Origin: Cryptomeria japonica
Taxonomy: Eukaryota > Streptophyta > Pinopsida > Cupressales > Cupressaceae
Reading direction: 5' to 3'
DNA length: 64,000 bases
NCBI RefSeq assembly: GCF_030272615.1
Contig: NC_081415.1
Location: 623,039,740-623,103,739 of the forward strand
The position numbers were made by a program, and so were the translations under genes. The notes under the pieces were generated by a model. The model did not search any database, was not told the DNA's origin, and saw only the letters and a program-made list of their open reading frames with translations. Below are positions 34,499-45,995 of this stretch, piece after piece (within the stretch, counting starts at the first letter, position 1; every line of letters starts with the position of its first letter).

Positions 34499-36307
34499 CT
34501 AGGTGCTCCCTCTATCCTCCTCATCCCTGCCATGTCTCGTGGATGATGTCCCTCCTGGTCCTGGCTGTGGTGGTCTCATAGGTCCACTCACGCCCATGCT
34601 GCTCAATGACCTTCGAGAGCGTGCCCTACTCTGTGTCCTCGATCGTGCCCGATATGAAGGTGCTCTCTGCTCTGGTGGAACGGCACGCTCATATAGTGTC
34701 CTCCAATGGCATATCTCTTCTCCAGTCTCTACCAACATCTGCGCCATCTTGTGTGCACTGGCATCCCGAATCGACCCAATATATTCAGTGACTCTCTGTT
34801 CCTCTCACTGTGCCTGAGCAATTGCTGCATCTCGAGCCGCTGTGAGTCTAGCTATCTCCACTTTGAACTGATCCTGCTGTCTCTCTATTGTCACAATGTG
34901 ATCTTGCCGACTTGCTATGATAGCCCTGCACAACTCCATCTCTTCTGTCCTAACTATCTCTGGCTCTATGGGTATATCCTGCAATGCCTCCTGCTCGCCT
35001 GAATCTAGCTCATCCTCATCTTCATCCTCATCATCCCCACCATCCTCGTCTCCATCCTCATCATCCCCATCCTCATCCTCCTCGTCCTCATCATCCCCCT
35101 CCTCCTCTCCTATGGGTGGGAAGTCCTCCTGTCGCCTCGGTACTGGAATATCCGGATCTATGAATGGCACTGGCCGTAGTCGTGCAAACCATCTCTCATA
35201 CTCCTCTGTTGTCCCGGCATTGATCACATCTGATCTCTAATCCCACAGTCTTTGTTGTAGCTATGAGAAGTCAGCATATGCTATGTGTGGCTGAATCATA
35301 CTCCCCCACTGACTCGTCTCTCTGTGAGATCGGGCAAAGTGTGCAATCCTCCTAGGTACATCCTGCCTCTCTCCAAACTGTCGTCTGACTCTCTCTGGCA
35401 GGTACAACTCAATCACTCTCTGGCGATTCACTGGTCACCCAATTAGGTACCTCTCCTGTTTGCAATACAGTAACTCCTCACTGTCATCTGACCATCCCAG
35501 GCAATCACGATATAGCCTCCATATGAACTCTCTCAGTCTGTCTAGCTCATGTCACCAATATAGTATGTATCCAAAAGGACCCAGTCTCAGTGTTCCCCCA
35601 TAGTAGTACACATATGGTCGATGTGGTACTATCTGTCTATCTATAATCAGTCGACATATGGCTATGTGCTCAAATGCCCATACCTGTAGCAATGTGACTC
35701 CACAGCTCAAAGTCTGCACTCCCTGATACGCTATCTGGTGTAGCTGAAAATAGAGCATAGCCAGTACACATGGTCCCCATGCGTACACTGTCCCCTCTGT
35801 CGCCATCCGCTCTAGCACTCTTCCCCATCCAATAGGGAATCCATGTCCTTGTCTGTCTCCTGCTAGTAGTCATGCTATCACCACTGCTATCACCACATAT
35901 CGTCGATCGTACTCTGAAGCCATGCTCTCCCAGCCAATCTCCCTCTCGACGATATCCAGATCATCTGCGTCGCACTCAAATAATCTGCACAATACATCTC
36001 TCCCTGTCACTGGGTCATACTCTACCATCTCCCAATGAATCGGAATGCGAAGGATACGCCATACGTCCTCTAGTGTCACAGTCGCCTCTCCAGTCGCCAG
36101 ATGGAATGAGGAGGTCTCTGAATGCCATCGCTCTGCCAATGCGGTAAGCAGTCCTGTGTTTACCCTAATCTCGGGCATGAATGTGATATAATATATCCCC
36201 AGTCCTACTAACGTATCTTTGTCCATGCTCCTGAGTCTATGTCGTAGCATGAAGCAATCAGGTCGGTTCTCCCGTGTGATCAATGGACATTGTCGACTCT
36301 GCATCAA
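34499..36307 (-). pseudogene. Antisense PMD gene of Tat-3
   Basis: About 600 codons in one minus-strand frame. The PMD part has LLTALAERWHSETSSFHL and GEATVTLEDVWRILRI, closely like Tat-2, and later YAWGPCVLAMLYFQLHQ and VRRQFGERQ. Then come a strongly acidic run of Glu/Asp (about 35000-35115), a coiled-coil (35 codons around 34880) and an Arg/Ser-rich tail (YRARSRTQSRARSRR). The segment WRTLYERAVPPEQRAPSY matches the Tat-2 tail, so the whole gene is homologous, not only the PMD. Stops at 35870 (TGA) and 35552 and several around 35230-35500 and 34800 kill it. The acidic run replaces the Gly/Arg-rich run of Tat-2. Confidence 0.87.
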
Positions 36308-36479
36308 AATTGGGGCATATTTTGTCAGTATTAGGGTTTTCTCCTACGGGTTGCATTTCCTCATTTTCATGTCCAAATCAGGGTGTTTTTCATCTAATCT
36401 GACCTATCCTACCCTTATCCCCCCTTTTTGGATCATTTGCATGCAGTTTCGAACCAAAATTGAGTAATAAATGCACAAT

Positions 36480-36569
36480 TGTGCCTGTGTCTTAACTCCT
36501 GTGCCTGTGTACTCTTACACAAGTGCAGAAGCCCTAACACAAGCGCAAGATGTGCCCTACATAGGTGCA
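36480..36569. repeat. Motif array in antisense leader of Tat-3 (2 direct, 3 inverted)
   Basis: TGTGCCTGTGT at 36480 and 36500, then inverted copies ACACAAGTGCA (36517), ACACAAGCGCA (36537) and ACATAGGTGCA (36559). The inverted three read TGCACTTGTGT, TGCGCTTGTGT and TGCACCTATGT on the PMD-coding strand. It lies just upstream of the PMD gene, like the array at 20163-20472. Confidence 0.8.
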
Positions 36570-37070
36570 AAAGTCAATTTTTGAAGTTTCTGTGGGCCCC
36601 GCAATGTCCCACAAGCAATCAAAATTCATGAAATTGAAAACATGGGTTTTTGAGATACATACCACTGCTTCTGCATCGTCCGGTCATTTGAATGTGCGTA
36701 CATGTTCTCCAAGGTGATCCGCCATTGGAATGTTCACCATCTATCTACAAGTGTCCTTGTCTAGAGCAACAAATCCTCCTCTTTGTCTAGTGCAAATAAG
36801 CTCTTTTCACCTTCTTGGTCCCATTTATAGATCTTTGTCAGTGCATAGATGGACGTGCACCCTCTCCATCTTATGTTGGTCACGGTTTTTTGCATCTTTG
36901 ATTGCTTGTCCTTTGTGCATTTGGTCTCCGATTGTTAGTCTATTTGCACCTATCATTTTCTATCATTTTTATCAATCAATTGGCCTCTTTTGTGCATTTT
37001 TTTTCCGGCCAATTTCTTGAGGGGGCATGCATAGGTCATTGTCATTGTCTGGGGCATTTTTATTATTGTT
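36570..37070 (+). other. Tat-3 3' non-coding region
   Basis: T-rich, with GAGGGGGCAT near 37018 and TGGGGCATTT near 37050 as in Tat-2. No gene. A promoter for the minus-strand PMD gene is expected but not recognised. Confidence 0.5.
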
Positions 37071-37106
37071 CTTTGAAACAATGCTTAAAATCGCATTGTC
37101 TCAAAG
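37071..37106 (+). promoter_or_regulatory. Hairpin abutting the Tat-3 polypurine tract
   Basis: CTTTGAAACAATGC and GCATTGTCTCAAAG pair at 13 of 14 positions with an 8-nt loop (TTAAAATC). Stem and loop lengths equal those of Tat-2, and pair 10 is A-T here and G-C there. Confidence 0.65.
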
Positions 37107-37116
37107 AGGGGCAAAA
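37104..37116 (+). promoter_or_regulatory. Tat-3 polypurine tract
   Basis: AAGAGGGGCAAAA directly before the 3' LTR TGTAGACACC; same word as in Tat-2. Confidence 0.85.
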
Positions 37117-38356
37117 TGTAGACACCTAAAAATGGTCAACGCTTGCGGAGTCATACTTTAACATTTGCGCATTGCCTCATTTTAGGTTTTTGCATCGCAT
37201 TAACATTTCTCCTATGTTACGCACTTGGTTTTTATCATTTGCGAGCATCGAGTCATTCTTCTACATTCTTCATTTATCTCTCTCTCAAATTTGGTCTTGT
37301 CGATAACAATCTTTAATCATGATTTTGGTCGATCTTGTCAATCTCTTATCAACTTGTCAATCTCGTCGTTTTACGATCGATTTGTCATCGATCCTCGTTC
37401 TTTTCAATCATGTCAATTTGGATCAATTTGTCATTGTTCCTTGGCACATTTATCAATCAAATCATTTATCAATTCAAAATCATGATCGAATCGATATCAA
37501 TTATCTTTTGTCAAGACCTAATTGTCGTCTTTGCATTTCTAATTCATCTTCCAAGGTTTTATGATTTATTCATTTAATCTTGTTTGGCATTTTCCCTCTA
37601 GGTTAAATAATTTATTTATTTATCCTAGGTCTTCTTGTCACAATTAAATGTTTATTTAATTGGCTAATTAATTCCTCCTATTTTTGTAAATTAGTTAATT
37701 AATGAGAAATTATTAATTAATTTACCTAATTTTCATCAATTTTTTAATTTCCAAGTCATCATTTCCAACTTAATTTTCTAATTTCTCCTAAATTCCTAAA
37801 TGTCTATTTCTATTTTTTAGAATCTTGTCATAAATCCTTGCATAGAAAGTTGTCATAAATTGTCACAAATCATCATAAGTCCTTGCATAGCAATTTGTCA
37901 TAATTTTTCTATTCTTGATTTGAATTTCCATTCAAATCATTATCATGCTAATTTGATCTTTTTCTCCAATTTCTCTATAAATTGGATGAATTTCTTCAAT
38001 CAAGACCCCCAATTGATCGCATTTTTGAATCCCTAATCAGATTATCAAATTTCTAATCAATCATGTTTCGAGTACTTTTGAGAAATTTTCTTACCTACTT
38101 GCTTTCAATCACGTGTGTGCACTTGTAGGTGAGGTCCACAACAAAAACTATTTGAAGAGGAAAGAAGAAAAATGGAGCCGCATGAAGGAAGCATTCATAT
38201 CCACATCTGGTTTGCATAGTATTTACTTTGAATGTTTTATCTTTATGTCTCTATTGAATGTGTTTAGGATAGATCAGTGCAATTGTGCTTTCGTGATTGA
38301 GCTAATGATTAGTATGTTTATCTTGTTTGTGATGATTTCCTATTTCCTAATGTATA
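37117..38356 (+). repeat. Tat-3 3' LTR
   Basis: 1240 bp, equal in length to the 5' LTR. It ends AATGTATA where the 5' copy ends AACATACA, three transitions, so the terminal CA has decayed to TA. Confidence 0.93.
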
Positions 38357-38361
38357 GTAAC
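38357..38361. repeat. Tat-3 target site duplication, right (GTAAC)
   Basis: Exact repeat of 26024-26028. The LARD-4 LTR resumes with CACGCCACATTCC, as at 53719 in the intact copy. Confidence 0.95.
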
Positions 38362-39953
38362 CACGCCACATTCCATCTCACCCACCATGTCACTAGCAAA
38401 AGAGGGAAAATTCACTCTATTTGACATGCAATCCATGGGCCCCCTTTATACCACGCTGCCTGGAGGAATTGCATTTGGTTGAAAGTCTCTTTTAACACGC
38501 TCCACACTCTACTCACCATGCAGGACCTGGCAAATTCATTTGCTATGGAAAGTTCTCAAAAAATCCCCCAACCACAGCACGTGAGGAAAAATAACTTGCC
38601 ACGGTGCGTGAAAAACATTTAAAGGAGCAAATGGGAAATCTCTAATTTTTTTGGCAAGAGGAATTACATTCAAATAAAATGAAACTGCAACATTCTTGGA
38701 GGAGGTTAACTAAGCTACCATCATCCACCATTGTCTATTGATTTCCCACCACTGAAATATTTGATTGCAATTGGACATGATTCCTCTTGTATGAACTTTT
38801 ATCATCTTCCCTTTCAGCAATGAAGGGCTATAATGTATGGCATGAGACTGAAAACAGCCAGCCATGAAGTTTGACCTTTGCAGCATTGTGACCATTGCAT
38901 CTTTGTTGGGGCGGACACTTGACCCATTTTCAAGTTATGCCTCACTCCTAGAACAATACATATCAAATTTAGAAAGAAAGCTTAAGTGATGGTGCCACAT
39001 CATTCCTTCAAACTACTTTAGCAATCCTAACTTTATTGCATCCAAAATCAAACACAGTGATACATTGGTAAATTTGATATCTCTTTGAAATGTTTGAGGT
39101 TTAAAACTAGTATGCAAAATATACATCCATCAATCCATTAACGACAAATAACTGAAATCATCTCTCACCATCCCACTGACGAATTGCAGTCGAGCCAGGT
39201 CGGGCCCCAAAGTGGGCCCGACTATATTTTTTTTTGTTTTCATACAACTGGCCTTCAAAATGGTTCACGGACCTCAAACATACCTCTGGAAATGATCGGC
39301 ATCATTTTTAGATCATCAGACTGAATTTGCAACCTTCAGGCGATTATGCCACATTTTCGCATTTAATCACGAAGATGTAATTTTCAAACCTGTCAAAACA
39401 CCTTTCTGGAGCTCGCCATCTGACAGGCATGTACTCTGATATACAAGCATAAAATCTACCAAACAATTTCTCGAAATAAGTCCCAAGTGAAGAGATATTA
39501 ATTGGCGAAAATGCCCAACTGGCTTTGTTGACACTGCGGACCTGATGAAGTCAATGTCCTGGCAACACATGATGCCTTTCTCAAAAATACCAAATGACCT
39601 CCGTAGGCCCTCAAATTTGAAACATAGGTACCTTGAAGTACATATTAAAACTTGGAAGTGTTAGTTCGATCACAAGACTAACAAGATGCAAACGACGCGC
39701 TCACAAAAATGGCTACATTAACTGATACAACACTGAAGGTGCAGAAGACTGAAAATGATGGCTAAATGAATCCTTTTGAAAACCAATCAAATAGATTGGT
39801 AGAGGCTTGTAACTTGAAACATAGCTTATCATTTATACTTACATTAGCTCGGAGCAAACATTTTGGCATGATGCTTACTGAGGCAACTTTTACACTTAGC
39901 GAAACAGGGCTTCGACTAGCTGTCGAAACAGGGACTTGGCAAAACACACAAAC
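38362..39953 (-). repeat. LARD-4 left LTR, part 2 (of 3), ending in Copia-5 duplication
   Basis: Aligns with 53719-55306 of the right LTR with mostly transitions. The last five bases CAAAC (39949-39953) are the left target duplication of Copia-5, matched by CAAAT at 46712-46716; the intact LTR reads CACAAACTGCAAACGG. No gene. Confidence 0.85.
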
Positions 39954-40402
39954 TATTGGTGTAAATAAATATTCATTTTGGATATTATTACACTTACTTA
40001 AGTTAACTTAGGATAATGCATCTCTTCGTAGTTTGGATTCGAGACACTTAGGGAAGTGTGCACATAGGGATAGAGCTTGTAGGAGAAATTCCACCTTTTG
40101 TTGTCTTATTTTGCTGTTACACTCCACATTCGGTGGGTCATCCACCTCTTGTGGAATATTATATTATTTCTCCTACCTACCCCTAGTATTTCTTACCTAC
40201 CCTTTTTTCTCATTGAGACACATGTCATATTTGTGTGCTCATACATCCATATGGCCTTGCCTATATAAGCAGGCCTATATTCATTGTATTGGTTAATCCA
40301 GTTGATCATTTTTGTATATTGATGAGAATACAGTTTGTTCTTGTCATTTTATTGTCTCTTTTATGATTTTCATTGTGCCCTTCATCTTGGCAAAATCCTA
40401 CA
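39954..40402 (+). repeat. Copia-5 5' LTR
   Basis: TATTGGTGTAAATAAATATTC to AAATCCTACA; the first TG has become TA (the 3' copy has TGTTGG). Matches 46265-46711 with few differences. Confidence 0.93.
40262..40269 (+). promoter_or_regulatory. Putative TATA box in Copia-5 LTR
   Basis: CCTATATAAGCAGG lies about 310 bp into the LTR; the 3' copy is degraded (CCTATAAGTAG near 46571). Confidence 0.55.
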
Positions 40403-40414
40403 TGGTATCAGAGC
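40403..40414 (+). promoter_or_regulatory. Copia-5 primer binding site (tRNA-iMet)
   Basis: TGGTATCAGAGC directly follows the LTR, a perfect plant copia primer site. Confidence 0.95.
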
Positions 40415-41926
40415 TATTGGGGCTTCATTGATTGGTTTTTGGAGACATCATGGAAGGCTTCTATTTTCGGATTTGGGGATCTTCATTTTTTGGGGGCATC
40501 ATACAGCGATTTGGACATCACCGTTGAATCCGGGAGGCAGTTTCCATAAATTTTGACTATAAAGTCGACCTATTTTGGTGAGAAATTTTTTTTCCCCATT
40601 TTGGCTATTATCGTATGGATTTCGAAATATTTTTATTTATTTTTTGGAAATTTTTTTTTTTTCATTATTTCTAAAAAAAAAAAAAATTCGAAAAAAAAAA
40701 ACCAAAATATAAAAAATAAAAAAAGGGTTTTTGCTTTGTTTGGGGGTCCGCAGACCCCCCATACCCGCAGTACGTGTGTCGCAATGTGCAGGCATACTTG
40801 CTATCGGAGCCGCCGCCGCCACAGAGTTTTCCCGTGCCGCCGAGTCCCATGTACCTCCTACCACCGCTGAGGAACTCCCACCGCTGTCGTTACTCTCCCG
40901 CCGGTCGCCTCGCTCCCGCCGTCGGCCGCTTTACCTTCTGTTGCCGCCGACACCGCTTTCGGCCGCAGCCGACCCCCTTGGCTCCCAGCGACCTTGGCTC
41001 CCGGCCCGCCAGGATATTCTTCTCCGGTAGTGCCTCCCTCCCTGACGGTCCACTAAACCAACGAACCCGTGTCTACCACGTGGCAGGCAGCCACTGGCCC
41101 GCAGTCGAACTCTGTACACACAGTCACCGCGCCACGTCATTCGTACGGCCTGCACAGTCATCTGCCACATCAGCCTGTCCGTACAGTACGAATGCCACAT
41201 AGACGGATGACATTTTCGCGATGACCAGACAGACATCAAATTTAACATAGTGAATTGCTGACATCAGCACCACATCAGCAGCTTTTTGATATTTTTTTGA
41301 CCACTCTCCATTGAGCTTTTCAGTTTTGCAGTCCAACTTTGAAAGGCCATATCTTGCTCATTTTTGCTCCTTTTTTGGTGCAATTTTTTTTGAAATGGGC
41401 TAAAATTTTGTGATCTTTGTAGTGGTGTGGTTATTTTTTTATTTTGGTGCACAAGTTTTTCACAATTTTTGGATTCTCTTAGCTGTACCTATCCAATCCT
41501 CAATTCTGCAACTTCAAAGGCCTCGTTTGAGCTCATACGACCTCCTTTTCAGGTGCCTTTTTTTTTAAAGTGCATATTTTTTCATCTACTTTCATAATCT
41601 ATGATCAGATTTTAGAGATTTTGAGTGAAAATTGTACTTTCAGATATTGGTCTTATTTGGCCTATTAGGTACTTGTAAATTGCTTGGATCTTAGTTAGAT
41701 CTCTTGCATTATCAGTTTGAGACTCTTTTGGCCTTATTGAGGCATTTGTAAAATTGTAAATCAAAAGTCCACTTTGCCAATTTTTTGCAAGTGGCCCATT
41801 GTATATGCACTACTTATAAAGTGCCAAAATCATCACTTTTGGGGGGGGGGTTCTTTGATTGAGTGAATTTGGGGGGGTGTCTTGTGTGATTGTGCCTCTC
41901 TTTGTGCTCTTTCCATTTTTGTTGCA
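40415..41926 (+). other. Copia-5 leader with a GC-rich island
   Basis: A 1.5 kb leader, long for copia. It holds T-run/A-run sequence (40640-40720), then a GC- and CpG-rich stretch at about 40740-41220 with CCGCCG words, then AT-rich DNA with G10 (41841-41850) and G7 (41871-41877) runs just before gag. Frames through the GC-rich part are Pro/Arg-rich on both strands and look like composition effects, so I call no gene. Confidence 0.6.
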
Positions 41927-43995
41927 ATGAGTCCTAATAAATTTCCACCTTTAACTCCACATAATTATGAATCATGGAAAATTAAAGTATGGAGTAAATT
42001 AATGGAAAAGGGTCTCACACATTACATAGATGGAACAATAACATCACCACCTGATCCTAAGGCTGATCCAAATGCTCAATTAGAATCGCTCACAAATAAC
42101 TGCATGGCTCTTGGAACCTTGCGCAAGTATGTATCAGATGACCTCATTTTTCACATTGAGAAGTATAAATCAATCAAAGAGGCTTGGGATATGTTTCAAA
42201 AATTGTATGGTCAAGTTGATGAAATCAGAGGCTATCAGATTAACAATGAGCTCACCAACTTGGATCTCAAGAGTTTTGATACAATCCGAGATTATGTCAC
42301 CAAAGCAAATGAGCTAAGAGCAAAGCTTAAGGATTGTGGAATTGACAAAAAGGATGCTCAGTTGATATTCAACTTGTTGGACAAGCTTGCACCAGAATAT
42401 GCAGCATTTGTGTCTAGCTTCCAAACTCATCGTTTGACAGTGGGGAGTTCTTATGTTATGCCTTCATTTGATGCTTTCACAGAAATGTTAATATTAGAAC
42501 AATCTAAGTTGTTGAACATGGGGTTTCTCAAGTCTTCAAAGTCCAAGGCTTTGGTGGCCAATCAAGGGAATCAAGGAAGTCAAGGCAAAGATTCCAACAA
42601 GAAGAAGAAGCAATCTAAGTCTAAGCCACACTAGGAAAAAGGACAATCATCCTCTCCATCACAAGGCAATTTTTCATCCTCTTCCAAGAAGGGGACACCA
42701 CCTAAGAAGGATAAACCAACTTGTGCATATTGCAAGAAGTATGGTCATGATGAGCATCGATGCCACACAAAGCAAGTTGATGAGTTAACTAATCTACTTA
42801 AGAAAAACAGCATCAACTTGCCATCTGCCTACACAAAGAAGGATTCATCTCCTTCCTCTTCCTCACAGTCTAAGGGAAAAGGGCAAGCATTTGTGGCTAC
42901 AACAGGTTCTTCACAGCAATGGATACTTGACTCGGGTGCCTCATATCACATGGGTTCTACAAAGTAGCAGTTTTCTTCATTGGAGCCATCGAAGGTACCT
43001 CACATTTACATAGGTGATGATACCCAAGTAGAGGTTGAAGCGAAAGGTTCAGTTGACATGGATGATGGAACATTTGAGAATGTTCTCTATGTTCCTAACT
43101 TGTCTACCAACCTTCTCTCCATCTACCAAATCACTCGCTATGGGAATGGGAAAAAGGTTGAGTTTACACCAGATTCAGTTGTGGTAAAGGAACTTGATGA
43201 TGATGCCTTGGTAGCAGTGGGACAAGTCAATGACAACTCAAGGCTTTATTCATTCTCCCACTTTGTGCCAAGTTCACCTTCTAGGGCCTTGCTTACTCAT
43301 TCAAATTTAGAAAGTAAGCTATGGCATGAGTGGTTTGGTCACCTCAACTACCGCTATCTTTAGTAGCTCAACACTAAAGACATGGTCACAGATCTACCTT
43401 GAATCAGTTTTTCAAAGGGTGTATGTTCAGGTTGTTCCATGGGCAAGCATCCCGAAGAGAAGTTTGATAAAGGGAAAGCTTGGAGAGCTTTGGAAGTTCT
43501 TCAACTTGTTCACAGCGATATAGCAGGTCCATTTCTAGCACCTTCATTTAGTAAGGCCCGCTATGTTCTTACCTTCATTGATGACTACTTCCGCTTCACT
43601 TGGGTCTACTTTCTTATTCATAAGAGTGAAGTATTTGACAGATTTTAGGACTTTAAGACTCGTGTGGAGAAGCAATCAGGGAAAGTGGTCAAGATTCTTT
43701 GCACAGATAATGGAAGGGAATATGTGAACAAAAGACTTGAGGATTTTTTACATTTGAGGGGATTGATCTTTAGCATTCTGTAGCCTACATTCCACAGTAG
43801 AACAGGGTTGCAAAACACAAGAATAGAACTCTCAAAGAAATGGCTAGCTGTATGATACATGCACGTTCTCTTGATCCCGCCTTTTAGGAAGAGGCTATCA
43901 GTTGTGCCGCACACATCCAGAATTAGGTTCCTCACAAAGCTTTGCAAGGTATTACTCCTTTTGAAGCTTGGGCTAGTAGGAAATCAATTTCGAGA
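41927..43995 (+). pseudogene. Copia-5 gag, protease and integrase core, broken
   Basis: Start ATG 41927 (MSPNKFPPLTPHNYESWKIK); an upstream in-frame ATG at 41882 is less gag-like. UBN2-type Gag, Lys-rich linker, zinc knuckle CAYCKKYGHDEHRC (about 42723-42764), then protease WILDSGASYHMGS with an intact D-S-G, the pre-integrase zinc region (WHEWFGHLN...CSGCSMGK) and the integrase core (HSDIAGPF, CTDNGREY). Stops include TAG 42632, TAG 42966, paired TAGs near 43361, TGA near 43398 and TAG 43646, nearly all where CAG or CGA fits. A frame change near 43755 is followed by more TAG codons. Confidence 0.88.
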
Positions 43996-45995
43996 CATTC
44001 AGAGTCTTTGGGTGTCCAGCATGGGCTCGCATACCTCTGCCGAAACGCAAGGCATTGGAACCACATAGTCGACCTTGCATATTTGTTGGATATCTTGAGG
44101 GTGTTAAGGCATACAGATTGATGGATCTAGAGACACATGAGGTGTTCATTGAGAGGAGTGTTCACTTTGAGGAAAGATCTCCTAGCTTAGCCTCTATACC
44201 TCCTCCACCTTCCTCCATTGTGGATAGTGATGATAGTGATTCAGATGATGAGACTCCTTCAACTCCAACTTGTAGGGTTACACCTCTACAGGGTCCACTT
44301 GAAGTTGAGGAGCCTTGTTCTCCACCTCCACCTAGACCTTGTTGGGCTCGACAGACACTTGAGTCCACGGGTTCTCTTGTTGGGGATCCTTCAGATACAC
44401 GGAGAACTTGATCACAACATCAGGATCTTCCACATGCATTCATTGTGACTGCTTCCGATCCACATACATTTAGGGAAGCATCAGGGGTTCCTGAGTGGGA
44501 CCAAGCTATGGAGGAAGAGTATAGTTCCTTGATGAGGAGCAACACATGGGATCTAGTCCATCTCCCTAAGGGGAGAAAGATGGTTCGATGTAAGTGGATC
44601 TATCGGACCAAGTTTGCAGCGGATGGTAGTGTGGATAAGTATAAGGCTCGGCTTGTTGCAAAAGGTTTTTCTCAGGTTGCAGGTGTTGACTATACTGAGA
44701 CCTTTGCACCCGTAGCCAAGATGAACTCCATTCGTTTGACACTTGCTCTTCCTGCAGCTCATGGTTGGGTTGTACATTAGATGGATGTGAAGAGTGATTT
44801 TCTTCATGGTGATCTTGATGAGGAGATTTATATGGAGCAGCCACAGGGTTTCATCTAGGATACTTCCTTGGTTTGCAGACTAAGGAAATCTCTCTATGGC
44901 CTTAAGCAGGCCCCCAGGGCTTGGTACGCCAAGATGGATTCCTTTCTTCTCTTTGTAGGGTTCACTAGGTGTCATTCCGATCCGAATGTCTACATTTTGT
45001 GACAGGATGACTCTCACTTGATACTTGTGCTCTATGTTGATGACTTGATCATTATAGGGAGTACTTCATCCATCATTAGCAGGGTCAAATCTGCTTTGCA
45101 TGATAGATTTGCTATGACTGACTTGGGTCTTTTGCACTACTTTCTCGAGATAGAGATTTCACAGTCACCTTCTAGGATTACACTATCGCAGCCCAAGTAT
45201 GCTCTTGATCTACTTGCATGCTTTCATATGGCTGATTGTAAGCCTGCCCCGACTCCCTTTCTTTTAGGAGTCAAGCTTGAGGCTCAGTGTTCTTCTCCAC
45301 CAGTTGATGCCACTTTGTATCGTCAGCTTGTGGGTATTCTCATCTACTTGACTCATACACGCCCTGATATTTCATTTGTAGTTGGCATGGTTTCCCTCTT
45401 CATGCAGGAACCACATGAGCTTCATTGGAAAGCCGCCAAATGCATCCTTCATTACATCCAGGGTACACATCACTAATGGATTCACTATGCTGCAGGCACA
45501 GGACATCGCTTGGTTGGTTACACAGACTCTGATTGGGCTGGCGATCTTGATGATCGTAAGTCTACTTTTGGTTACAGTTTTCACCTTGGTTCGGGCCCCA
45601 TTTGTTGGCAGAGCAAGAAGCAACATGCTATTTCTCTCTCTTCGACTGAGGTTGAGTATCGAGGCACTGTTAACGTAGTGATTGAGACCATTTGGCTCTA
45701 GCAGATTCTCACAGAGTTTGGATTCACCACTCCACGGCCGACAGTTCTACATTGTGACAATTAGAGTGCTATTGCGATCTCGAAGAACCCGGTCCATCAC
45801 CAGCAAACCAAACACATCGAGATTCATATGCACTATATCTAAGAGCTCGTCCAAGAGCAGGTCATTGATTTACAGTATTGTCCTATAGTAGAGCAGGTTG
45901 CTGACATATTCACCAAACCTTTCACCGAGAGTAAGTTCCAGCAGTTGTGAGCTCTCTTGGGGGTGCAGGATGTGTCATTAGGGGGGGTCAGCTAA
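43996..45995 (+). pseudogene. Copia-5 integrase C-terminus, reverse transcriptase and RNase H, broken
   Basis: One frame from about 44055: the copia integrase tail (GYLEGVKAYRLMDLETHEVF), a Ser/Asp/Pro linker, RT_2 (SNTWDLVHLPKGRKMVRCKW; LYGLKQAPRAWYAKMDSF; YVDD at 45033-45044) and RNase H (YTDSDWAGDLDDRKSTFGY; HCDN; KHIEIHMHY; VADIFTKPF). The frame ends at TAA 45993. Internal stops near 44778, 44858, 44999, 45474, 45700, 45762, 45838 and 45947 fit mostly former CAG or CGA codons. Confidence 0.9.

Larger units (their letters stand above)
26029..38356 (+). mobile_element. Tat-3: pol-less Tat-type element with antisense PMD gene
   Basis: 12.3 kb, with two LTRs of equal length (1240 bp), exact GTAAC duplications and an empty site in the sister LTR near 53715. 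It shares with Tat-2 the primer-site start TGGTGAACCC, a leader motif array, the post-pol stem-loop, the ACTGGGGGCAA tract, a minus-strand PMD gene, the hairpin plus purine tract, and a TGTAG LTR start. Where gag-pol should be there is one low-complexity frame and no RT, RNase H or integrase motif. It is therefore non-autonomous and probably used proteins from a Tat-2-like relative. Confidence 0.9.

Noticed and set aside
34917-35240. Plus-strand Ser-rich frame (runs of Ser)
   Set aside because: It is the complement of the Glu/Asp run in the minus-strand PMD gene of Tat-3.
40774-41202. 142-codon Pro/Arg-rich frame in the Copia-5 leader
   Set aside because: Open only because of GC-rich composition; several frames on both strands are equally open and none has a motif.
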